In this document: positions 1 through 6,390 of the stretch, piece by piece
How positions within the stretch are numbered: position 1 is the first letter of the stretch
Layout of the letters: each line of letters starts with the position of its first letter
Origin: RGDT01 sp964630925
GTDB taxonomy: Bacteria > Planctomycetota > Planctomycetia > Gemmatales > Gemmataceae
Length of the DNA: 10,751 nt
Direction: 5' to 3'
Assembly: GCA_964630925.1 (NCBI GenBank)
Contig: CAZVZK010000243.1
Location: 1-10,751 of the forward strand
Position numbers and translations under genes: made by a program
The notes under the pieces: generated by a model
Database searches by the model: none
What the model was told of the DNA's origin: nothing
Seen by the model: the letters and a program-made list of their open reading frames with translations, nothing else

Positions 1-34
1 CGCCCTGATCTCCCCTGAACGCGAAATTTTCGGA

Positions 35-71
35 GCAGGGGGGTGTCTGGGGGGGTGCAATGCAATGCAAT
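35..71 (-). repeat. Left copy of a perfect 37-nt inverted repeat (G-tract / TGCAA element)
   Basis: On the plus strand this reads GCA, six G, TGTCT, seven G, then three TGCAA units and a T. The exact reverse complement occurs at 10610-10646. The element lies 129 nt downstream of the stop codon of selenoprotein candidate 1, and its C-rich strand is the sense strand of that transcript. The outer flank (about 17-34) also loosely resembles the outer flank of the right copy: GCG, then ATTT, then CG, then GCAGG. The full element may therefore be about 55 bp. It is probably a dispersed intergenic repeat. No transposase or target duplication is visible. Confidence 0.85.
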
Positions 72-200
72 CCGCACCACCCAGGCCACACACCCTGTCT
101 AATTCCGTCTAATCCCACCGGGCCGGATCACTCCTCCATCGGGGCACCCGCCGCCGCCGCCGACCACCGCGAGTGACTCCGTCCACGGGCGCCGCGGCGG

Positions 201-1568
201 TCACGGCTTCTCCTTCGGGTTCCGCCGCTTCCAGTCCGCCAGCCACTTGTCCGGGTCCCAGTACTGCTCCTCGCGGTCCCGGAAGATGTACGCCTGCACG
301 AACGAGCGCGGCCTCCGCCGCTCCGCCGGCAAGCCGTACGCCGTCGTGTCCACCTCGAAGGCGAGCCCCAGCGCCATCGGCTTCTCGCGCGTCGCCTCCT
401 TCCACCCGCCGTTGCCCGCGAACCAGCGGCCCGCGTACTCGCCCAGCGCGGCCATGTCCCAGCGCGTGATCTTCCTGGCGGCGCGATCGTACTCGATCAC
501 GCCCTCCAGGCGCGCCTCGTAGCGGTTCTCCAGGTCCTTGATGAACTTCCGCGTCGGCCAGGTGTGCAGCTTCGTGGGGGCCGTCATCGTCACCGACCCG
601 TGGATGCGCATCTTCACCGCCCCGTCCGTCACCTCCAGGGCGGTCAATTCCAGCTTACCGGCACGCACGGAGCCGGGCCGCCACATCTCCTCGACCACCC
701 AAAGTGTCTGCGGCACCAGGCCGTAGAGGAAGATCCGCCGCGCCAGCTTCTCCGGCACCGGGTATGATTTGCCCTTCTCGGGCGCCGCCGGCATCAGCGA
801 CTCGCACTCCTCCTTCTTCAGCCACAGCGACGACCGCTGCCCGTGCGGCGCGTGCGTCCGCGCCCCGCCGAAGTCATCGCCCTCGGGCAGGCGGCACACG
901 CCGTCCTTGCACCCCAGGGGCCTGTCGTAGATGGTCAGCACGAGGCCGCCCTCCGGCGGCGCCTGCTGCGGCTTGACCTCGCCCTCGACCGGCTTCGCGG
1001 GCCGGCGCTCCGCCTCCGGCAGCCTGGCGTAGTCCGCCAGCACCTCGTCGAGCGCCCTGGCCAGGCCGCCGCGCTCCTTGACCGTGCCGCCCAGCAGGCG
1101 GCCGGCGCTGGTCATGAGGATGAGCTGCGTGCCGGTTAGCCAGCCCTTGCCCTCGCCGGGGTTCGGCTTGGCGACGTAGAACCGCTTCCAGGCGGCCTGG
1201 AACACCTCGTCCTTGCCGTTGATGAACCAGCCGGGCGCGAAGCACACGAACTTCTCGTTCAGACGCTTGATCGCCTCTTCGGTGTAGCCGGCGGAGCCAC
1301 CTGACAGGTGGTGCGAGGCGGCGCTTCAGCACACCCCGAGCGGTTCGTTGTACCCCGCCCCGCCCGTGTACAGCACCACCAGCGGCCTGTCCTCCGCCGC
1401 CGCCTTCTTCCGCGCGGCCACCACGTCGGTGATCCAGTTGACGCGCAGGTGACGCCATTCGCCGTCCTGCGGGCGGATGAGCGCGTGGACCTTCGCGAAA
1501 TTCTCCGCCGTCAGCTCGGGCCCCGCCCCCAGGCACGGCAGGACGAACGCCAGCATGCTCCCGATCAT
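201..1568 (-). CDS. Selenoprotein candidate 1: thioredoxin-like protein with Cys80-Sec81, in-frame TGA at 1326-1328
   Basis: This reads as one 455-residue protein if the TGA at 1328-1326 encodes selenocysteine. Residues 1-80 end in GVC; residues 82-455 follow in the same frame with no other stop. A short hydrophobic start (SMLAFVLPCLGAG) suggests export, although it lacks basic residues. Residues 62-68 (PLVVLYT) look like thioredoxin strand 1, Cys80-Sec81 sits at the usual active-site position, 107-115 is the next strand, and 146-161 resembles the strand3-strand4 hairpin. The C-terminal part (about 190-455) is an unrecognised domain shared with the gene at 5048-6337; shared motifs include LPEAERRP and EY..A.KITR.D..ALG. 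The start ATG overlaps the upstream stop (ATGA), which fixes it. A Cys220-x4-Cys225 pair is absent from the paralog. The substrate is unknown; a thiol/selenol redox role is inferred. Confidence 0.85.
1297..1328 (-). promoter_or_regulatory. Candidate bacterial SECIS hairpin of selenoprotein 1, with its UGA
   Basis: Counting the U of UGA (1328) as 1, nucleotides 18-23 (CCACCU) pair perfectly with 27-32 (AGGUGG), leaving an apical loop G24-U25-C26. The stem core is 1311-1297. Bacterial SECIS elements have a G among the first loop bases, about 16-37 nt from UGA; here 20 nt separate UGA from the loop. A further GCCG/CGGC pairing (7-10 with 39-42) could close a lower stem. The element would recruit SelB with Sec-tRNA. 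Structure and register are seen in the sequence; the function is inferred. Confidence 0.7.
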
Positions 1569-3172
1569 GAGATCCCCCCCGCGGGCGAGACGCCGCCGAG
1601 CGACACGTCCAGACGCTTTAGCTTCTCCCCCATGCCGACGGCAAGTGCCCGGTAGATGTGCAGGCCGATGTCCGGGCGGAGGCGGATCAGCTCGGCCAGG
1701 TCGTGGTGGCCCAGGACCGCCGTCTCGACGGGCGTCCGCGCCGCCGCGGACGCCGAGTGGGCCGCCCCGGTCAGCAGCGACATCTCGCCCAGGCACTCCC
1801 CGCGGCGCACCACGCCAAGCGCCGCCCCCGCCACGCTGACTTCGGCCTCGCCCTGCAGCAGGACGTGCATCCTCCCGTCGGCCTCGCCCTCCCGGAAGAT
1901 CGCCTCGCCCGGCGCGAAGCGGCTCACCCCGCACACCCCCGCGAGACGGGCCACCTGCTCGGCGCTCAGCCCGGCGAAGAGCGGCACGTCGCGCACCGCC
2001 CGCGCCACCTCCGGCAGCACGGCCCGGCTGCGGTACAGGCGCAGGACCAGCTCCGCCATCGCCGCCACGCCCGGGGGCAGCCACCCGGTGCGGCCCAGCG
2101 GCGGCGACAGCAGCCGCAGCATCTTCACCACGTCCAGACGCTTCACCTCGTGGAAGACCAGCGCCGGCAGGTACGCCGCCGGCACGAACCCCAGCTCGAT
2201 CAGCGTCCGCTGCATCCGCGTGGCGCCGGCACCCACGTCCGCCTCGATGAGGCAGCCCCAGTCCTCGCGGCAGGCCCGCTCCAGCTCGGCCAGCAGGAAG
2301 CGGATCACCCCGTCATGCACGGCGATCAGCTCGAAGAGGCGCACCGCCCGGTCCACCGGGTCGAGGGTGAAGCCGGCCGCCCCGGCGATCCGCCCGCCCT
2401 CGCGGGCGATCAGGTAGCGTGACCCGCGTGCCTGCAGCTTGAAGATGCCGTAGTGTAGCCGGGACGGCCCGAAGATCTCGCGCCGCCGCACCCGCCCCCG
2501 CTCGATGCGTAGCAGGGCCGCATACCCCTCCGTGGTCAGGTCCTCCACCTCGAAGCCCGTCCCCGGCGGGTAGGCGGGGCTGTCCTCGTCCACGACCGCG
2601 TCCTGTGGCAGGCCGCAATTCCCCAGCGCCATGTGGGCCAGCGGGTACACCTCCGGGACGACCCGCGGGTGGTTGTCGCGCAGCCCCAGGGCGTCGCCGA
2701 AGTGGCGTACGAACAGCGCCAGGCTCTCGCGCTCGCTCAGCTTCCACCGGTCGGGGAGGAAGCCGACGGCCGCGAACCCGTGTGCCGCCGCGATCTTCAG
2801 GCTGTACGGGTGCGTCGCCCGCGCCTCCACCAGCCCGACCTGCAGCCGGCCCTCCACCCGCCGCAGCCGCTCCTCCATCAGCAGCGTGCCGACGCCCCGG
2901 TGCCGGTGCTCGGGGTGGACGGCCAGCCGGCAGAACTCCCCCACCAGGTCGGAGTGCGCGCCCACCTCCAGGTCCACCGACGCCGTCCCGGCCACCCGCC
3001 CCGTCGCGTCGTCCTCGGCCACGAGGAGGAGGCTGTCGTCGGAGTAGACGAGACGCGTCAGCAGCGCCTCGTCGTAGCACCGGGCGTCGGTGTAGCCCGT
3101 CCCGTACGTCGCCAGGAAGATCTCGCGGATCGCCGCGACGTCCCGCCCCGCCGCCTCCCTGACGGTGATCAT
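1565..3172 (-). CDS. Tandem GNAT acetyltransferase fused to a C-terminal cyclic-nucleotide-binding domain
   Basis: 535 residues. The first GNAT domain (about 1-140) has the acetyl-CoA motif CRLAVHPEHRHRGVGTLL (81-98), with R92-G93-x-G95 in the pyrophosphate-binding turn. A second, degenerate GNAT-like unit spans about 205-345 (GRIAGAAGFTL, then LIEADVGAGATRMQRTLIELGF). Residues 395-515 form a cyclic-nucleotide-binding fold with a phosphate-binding cassette GECLGEMSLLTG at 458-469. The Arg that contacts the cyclic phosphate in CRP-type domains (RSA) is His472 here (HSA), so nucleotide binding is uncertain. cAMP-gated protein acetyltransferases are known in mycobacteria, with the domains in the opposite order. 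The ATG at 3172 overlaps the M20 gene stop, and its own TGA overlaps the selenoprotein start, both as ATGA. A role as ligand-gated protein acetylation is inferred; the target is unknown. Confidence 0.88.
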   Translation of the reverse strand: MITVREAAGRDVAAIREIFLATYGTGYTDARCYDEALLTRLVYSDDSLLLVAEDDATGRVAGTASVDLEVGAHSDLVGEFCRLAVHPEHRHRGVGTLLMEERLRRVEGRLQVGLVEARATHPYSLKIAAAHGFAAVGFLPDRWKLSERESLALFVRHFGDALGLRDNHPRVVPEVYPLAHMALGNCGLPQDAVVDEDSPAYPPGTGFEVEDLTTEGYAALLRIERGRVRRREIFGPSRLHYGIFKLQARGSRYLIAREGGRIAGAAGFTLDPVDRAVRLFELIAVHDGVIRFLLAELERACREDWGCLIEADVGAGATRMQRTLIELGFVPAAYLPALVFHEVKRLDVVKMLRLLSPPLGRTGWLPPGVAAMAELVLRLYRSRAVLPEVARAVRDVPLFAGLSAEQVARLAGVCGVSRFAPGEAIFREGEADGRMHVLLQGEAEVSVAGAALGVVRRGECLGEMSLLTGAAHSASAAARTPVETAVLGHHDLAELIRLRPDIGLHIYRALAVGMGEKLKRLDVSLGGVSPAGGIS

Positions 3173-4344
3173 GGCGGCCCCCCCTCGGCGGACACGGGCG
3201 CCATCAGCAGCAGCACCAGCAGGGCGCAGCGCTCCACCAGGTCCGGGATGCGGGCCTGCTCGTGCGCCGCGTGCGCCCCGTCGCCCACCGGCCCGAGGCC
3301 GTCGAGGGTGGCGGTGTACTGGCTCGTCGTGTTCCCGTCCGACGCCCCGCCGACCGACGCCTGCTCCAGCTCCAGCCCCAGACGCCGGCCGAGGCCCTGC
3401 GCCAGACGCCACAGGGCCTGGTTGCGTGGCAGCGGCTCCATCGGCATCTGCTCGATGCCGCCCTCGACCTCGACGGTGGTGCCGGGGCTGACGGGCCTCA
3501 GGGCGCGGATGGCCGCCTCCAACTCCGCGGCCGCCTGCCGGGTGGGCACGCGCACGTCCACGCTCGCCTTCACCTCCGCGGCGACGACGTTGGCCCGCAG
3601 CCCGCCGTCGATCGTCCCCACGTTGACCGTGATCCCCCGCGCCGCGTCGTTGAGGGCGAACAGCTTCTGGATCTGGTACGACATCTCCAGGATCGCGCTG
3701 GCCCCGTCCTCGGGGTTGATCCCCGCGTGGGCCGCCCGCCCCCTGATCGTGATCGTGAACCCGCCCGACGCCTTCCGCGCCGTCTTCAGCTTGCCCGCGA
3801 GCCCGAAGGCCGGCTCCAGGATGAACGCCCGCGCGGCGCGGCGGGCCAGCCGGCGGATCAGCGGGGTGGAGTCCGGGCTGCCGACCTCCTCGTCCGAGTT
3901 GATGACGGCGACGCACGCCGCCGGCGGACGCAGCCCCAGGTCCTTCACCGCCCGGAGCGCGTACAGCATCTGCACCAGGCCGCCCTTCATGTCGAAGACG
4001 CCAGGCCCCAGCAACGTCTCGCCCTCGACGCGGACCGGCATCCGCGCCACCGTGCCCACCGGCCACACGGTGTCGCAGTGGCCGACGAGCATCTGCACGG
4101 GAGCCACCCCGCCCCTCTCGCGCGGGCGGGCGAACAGCGTGCCCGCCGACACGCGGCCCCGGAAGTGGCGCACCGTCAGCCCGGCCCGCTCCAGCTCGGC
4201 CCGCAGCATCCCCAGCACCGCGGCCGTGGCCCCTGGGTTGTCGGACGGGGACTCGGCCCTGGCCAGGCGCTCGAGGAGGCCCAGCATGTCCTCTCGGCGT
4301 TCCCGCAGGTAGCCCACCACCCGGCCCGTCTCGTCATCCGTCAT
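3169..4344 (-). CDS. M20-family metallopeptidase (glutamate carboxypeptidase / CPG2-like)
   Basis: 391 residues. This is a two-zinc amidohydrolase of the M20 family, which removes C-terminal residues or acyl groups from small peptides and conjugates. The family ligands are visible: His89 and Asp91 in GHCDTVWP, bridging Asp118 in GVFDMKGG, the catalytic Glu152 and ligand Glu153 in NSDEEVGS, Glu177 in LEPAF, and His361 in HEQARI. The dimerisation-lid insert carries His206 in RAAHAGINPEDG, as expected for the carboxypeptidase G2 branch. There is no signal peptide, unlike secreted CPG2, so it probably acts in the cytoplasm. It starts 25 nt after the flavin reductase stop, and its TGA overlaps the next ATG (ATGA), indicating an operon. 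The exact substrate cannot be read from the sequence; a deacylase or succinyl-hydrolase activity is an alternative. Confidence 0.92.
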   Translation of the reverse strand: MTDDETGRVVGYLRERREDMLGLLERLARAESPSDNPGATAAVLGMLRAELERAGLTVRHFRGRVSAGTLFARPRERGGVAPVQMLVGHCDTVWPVGTVARMPVRVEGETLLGPGVFDMKGGLVQMLYALRAVKDLGLRPPAACVAVINSDEEVGSPDSTPLIRRLARRAARAFILEPAFGLAGKLKTARKASGGFTITIRGRAAHAGINPEDGASAILEMSYQIQKLFALNDAARGITVNVGTIDGGLRANVVAAEVKASVDVRVPTRQAAAELEAAIRALRPVSPGTTVEVEGGIEQMPMEPLPRNQALWRLAQGLGRRLGLELEQASVGGASDGNTTSQYTATLDGLGPVGDGAHAAHEQARIPDLVERCALLVLLLMAPVSAEGGPP

Positions 4345-4369
4345 GATGCACCCCGCGAACGAGTGGCCG

Positions 4370-4975
4370 TCAACGGGTGAAGCCCTTGGGGAACGGGAAC
4401 GCCGTGGTCTGCCGGATCTCCGCGAGGCGTCCGGGGCTCACGTAGGCCAGCAACGGGGACTGGTAGATCTGATCGGCCTCGTCGCGCTCCTCGTCACGCA
4501 GGGCGTCCTCGGGCGCCGCCGCCGCGACGACGTTGCCGATGATCAGGCTATTCGGCCCGAACCCGTCGAGGACGCTGTGGAGCCTGCACTCCAGGTACAG
4601 GTGACACCCCTTGACCAGCACGCCGTCCACCTCGCGGGCGGGGAAGGTCGGCAGCACCAGCAGGCTCGGCTTGGAGAGGTCCTCGCACCGCGGCGCCGCC
4701 GCCAGGCTAGCCAGCAGCACCTCGGAGGGCCGCGGGTAGCTGACGGTGAAGACGCCGTGCAGGCGGATGTTGACGTAGGTGCTGTGCCGCGGGCTGCACA
4801 CGAAGCAGAAGTAGTTCTCCCAGCCGAGCGGCATCGCGAGGTGCTTGGGCGCCAGGTTGTGCCGGTCCGCCTCCTTGCTGCCGACGATGACAAGCGGGTA
4901 GACGCCGAAGAACCGGTCCCAGATGGGACGGCCCGTGTCGAGTGCGATCAGATTCTCGGCCTCGTCCGCGGGCAT
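4370..4975 (-). CDS. Flavin reductase-like FMN-binding protein
   Basis: 201 residues with the split-barrel flavin-reductase pattern. SKEADRHNLAPKHLAMPLGW (33-52) matches the flavin-binding segment with its conserved N-x-A, FTVSYP is at 76-81, LECRL at 128-132, and the closing strand LIIGNVV at 144-150. Family members reduce free flavins with NAD(P)H or bind FMN in two-component oxygenases and related redox proteins. A good ribosome-binding site (AGGGAGG) lies 8-9 nt before the ATG, and a sigma70-like promoter lies just upstream (5036-5008), so this is probably the first gene of the unit that continues through M20 and GNAT-CNB to selenoprotein 1. The partner enzyme is not evident, and reductase activity is not proven because some relatives only bind flavin or heme. 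Confidence 0.85.
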   Translation of the reverse strand: MPADEAENLIALDTGRPIWDRFFGVYPLVIVGSKEADRHNLAPKHLAMPLGWENYFCFVCSPRHSTYVNIRLHGVFTVSYPRPSEVLLASLAAAPRCEDLSKPSLLVLPTFPAREVDGVLVKGCHLYLECRLHSVLDGFGPNSLIIGNVVAAAAPEDALRDEERDEADQIYQSPLLAYVSPGRLAEIRQTTAFPFPKGFTR

Positions 4976-5007
4976 CGGCCGGCCCTCCCTGGGGCGTCCT
5001 CCCGGTC

Positions 5008-5036
5008 ATCACACACCACCCGCGGCCCGCTGTCAA
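5008..5036 (-). promoter_or_regulatory. Sigma70-like promoter upstream of the flavin reductase gene
   Basis: On the minus strand a perfect -35 box TTGACA (5036-5031) is followed by a 17-nt spacer and TGTGAT (5013-5008, four of six matches to TATAAT). Transcription would start near 5001, about 26 nt before the ATG at 4975, leaving room for the AGGGAGG ribosome-binding site. The TTGACA is flanked by an inverted repeat, CCCGC/GCGGG (5041-5037 and 5030-5026), which could be an operator or a hairpin. It lies 12 nt past the selenoprotein 2 stop. Confidence 0.5.
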
Positions 5037-5047
5037 GCGGGAGGCCG

Positions 5048-6337
5048 TCAACGCCGCTCCTTCGGCCCCAGATACGCCGAGGGGTTGTCCCGCGCCCCGC
5101 GCGGGTGCAGGCGCTCCGCCTCGGTGGGCGTCGCCACCAGCTCGAACGCCACCCCCACCGGGTACGCCCCCTTGCGGATGATCACCCGCCCGTTGGCGTC
5201 CGTCGGCAGGCCCGACGCGTCCCCCAGCGCCACGATGTCGAAGCGTGTGAACGCCTTCTCCTTCCGCCCGTACTCCAGATAACCCAGCACCGCCGGCGCG
5301 TACAGCCCCGGCTCGTCGCGGCCACGCTGCCTCAGATCCGCGTGCCCCTCCAGACGCAGGCGCACACGCCCCTCCGACACGTCCTCGATGGTGAGCGTCA
5401 GCTCGCCGGCGTCGGCCTTCGCCGCGGTGAAGTTCGCCCCCTCGGTGAAGCCGCGTGCCGGGTCGAGGTGGTAGCGGAAGAGCCGCAGCGCGAACGTTAC
5501 GGGGGCGGGATGCGTCGCGCCCTTCTTCGGGTCGTCCGGCATGAGGCCGCGCCACTCCGCCTCCGGCACCCACATGAAATCGTTCTGCGCCATGGCGTAA
5601 CGCCCGGCCTCCACCTTCCCCGTCTTCGCCGGGAAGTCCTCCGGGGTGGCATGCCGCACGCCGCCGTCCTTGTCGCGTGCCAGGTGGCGGTTGAACACGC
5701 GCACCACCAGCGCGCCCTTCGGCAGCGCCAGCGCCGCCCGCTTCGGGTCGATCTTCGCCGCCTTCTCGACGCTCACCCCGCCGGGCCGGCGTTCCGCCTC
5801 CGGCAGCGCCTCCCAGGCCTTCAGCTTCTCGCGCAGCCACCGCTCCATGCCCGTCCCCGGCCCGGCGTAAGGCCCCAGCGCCTTCGCCCCGGCGGTGACG
5901 ACGGCCACCGACCCCGACGCGGTCACGGTGACACACCCCGTCGCCCGCACGAAGTCGCCGTCGGCGTCCTTGTACTCGCCGCGCTCCTTGCGGGCGTCGA
6001 GTGCGACGCAGACGAACCTCTCCTTCAACAGGGCGACGACACCCTCGGTCCAGATGGCCGGCGCACGGCCGGCGGAGGCCGCCGCTCAGCACACCCCGAT
6101 GGGGGCGCCGCCGGCGCCGGCCCACACGAAGATCGGCTTGCCCTCCTTCGCCGCCTGCTCGCGTGCGGCGCCCACCGTCAGCCTCCACGGGATGTCCCAG
6201 AAACGCTGCTCGCCCGGCTGCACGCGGATCAGGGCATGCAGCTTCGCGAATTGATCGGCGGGCAGCGGCTTCGGCCCGGCGGCGCAGGCCGCCGCGGCCA
6301 GGGCGGCGAATGCGAGGGCGGTGCGGATGGGGGTCAT
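5048..6337 (-). CDS. Selenoprotein candidate 2: exported thioredoxin-like protein with Cys83-Sec84, in-frame TGA at 6086-6088
   Basis: This reads as one 429-residue protein when the TGA at 6088-6086 is taken as selenocysteine. Residues 1-83 end in GVC, and 85-429 continue in the same frame with no further stop. A signal peptide is clear: basic n-region MTPIR, an alanine-rich core (6-20), and a possible AxA or lipobox-like end near Cys18. FAKLHALIR and WRLTVGAAREQAAKEGKPIFVW align with the same segment of the gene at 201-1568. Cys83-Sec84 follows the first thioredoxin-like strand (68-72). The C-terminal domain shares LPEAERRP, LEY...KAFTRFDIVALG and VGVAFEL with the paralog but has no equivalent of its Cys220/Cys225. 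GGAG lies 5 nt before the ATG. It follows the ARPP-1-like gene by 53 nt. The redox role is inferred; the substrate is unknown. Confidence 0.87.
6057..6088 (-). promoter_or_regulatory. Candidate bacterial SECIS hairpin of selenoprotein 2, with its UGA
   Basis: Counting the U of UGA (6088) as 1, GCCGGC at 16-21 pairs fully with GCCGGC at 27-32, closing a five-base loop C22-G23-U24-G25-C26. The stem spans 6073-6057. G23-U24 in the apical loop is the same register as the SelB-contact bases of E. coli fdhF. UGA and loop are 18 nt apart, inside the usual bacterial SECIS range. The stem sequence differs from that of the paralog's hairpin, so the shared shape is not simply sequence conservation. Confidence 0.7.
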
Positions 6338-6390
6338 GGGGGCTCCAGGCGGGGTGAGAAGGCGGTACCCCGATTCTACCCGCCGGCGCC

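Noticed and set aside
148..165. Short CCG/GCC run
   Set aside because: Only a few units, expected in GC-rich sequence; no evidence of a functional repeat.
201..203. The terminal TGA of selenoprotein 1 as a second Sec codon
   Set aside because: Continuation gives a short Arg/Gly-rich stretch ending at TAG with no counterpart in the paralog.
1326..1328. Reading the two split genes as pseudogenes with nonsense mutations or assembly errors
   Set aside because: The same TGA stands at the same codon in two diverged paralogs, the reading frame and codon bias are intact beyond it, and both have a suitable downstream hairpin.
3173..4066. N-terminal extension of the GNAT-CNB frame by about 300 codons
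   Set aside because: The extension is an Arg/Gly/Ala-rich shadow of the M20 peptidase gene. The ATG at 3172, overlapping the M20 stop, is the real start.
6338..6390. Alternative stem-loops between the ARPP-1-like gene and selenoprotein 2 (GGCGGG or CGGGGT pairing with the same C-rich block)
   Set aside because: The two pairings compete just before the ribosome-binding site and could suggest attenuation, but GC-rich spacers fold easily and there is no leader peptide or ligand-binding pattern.
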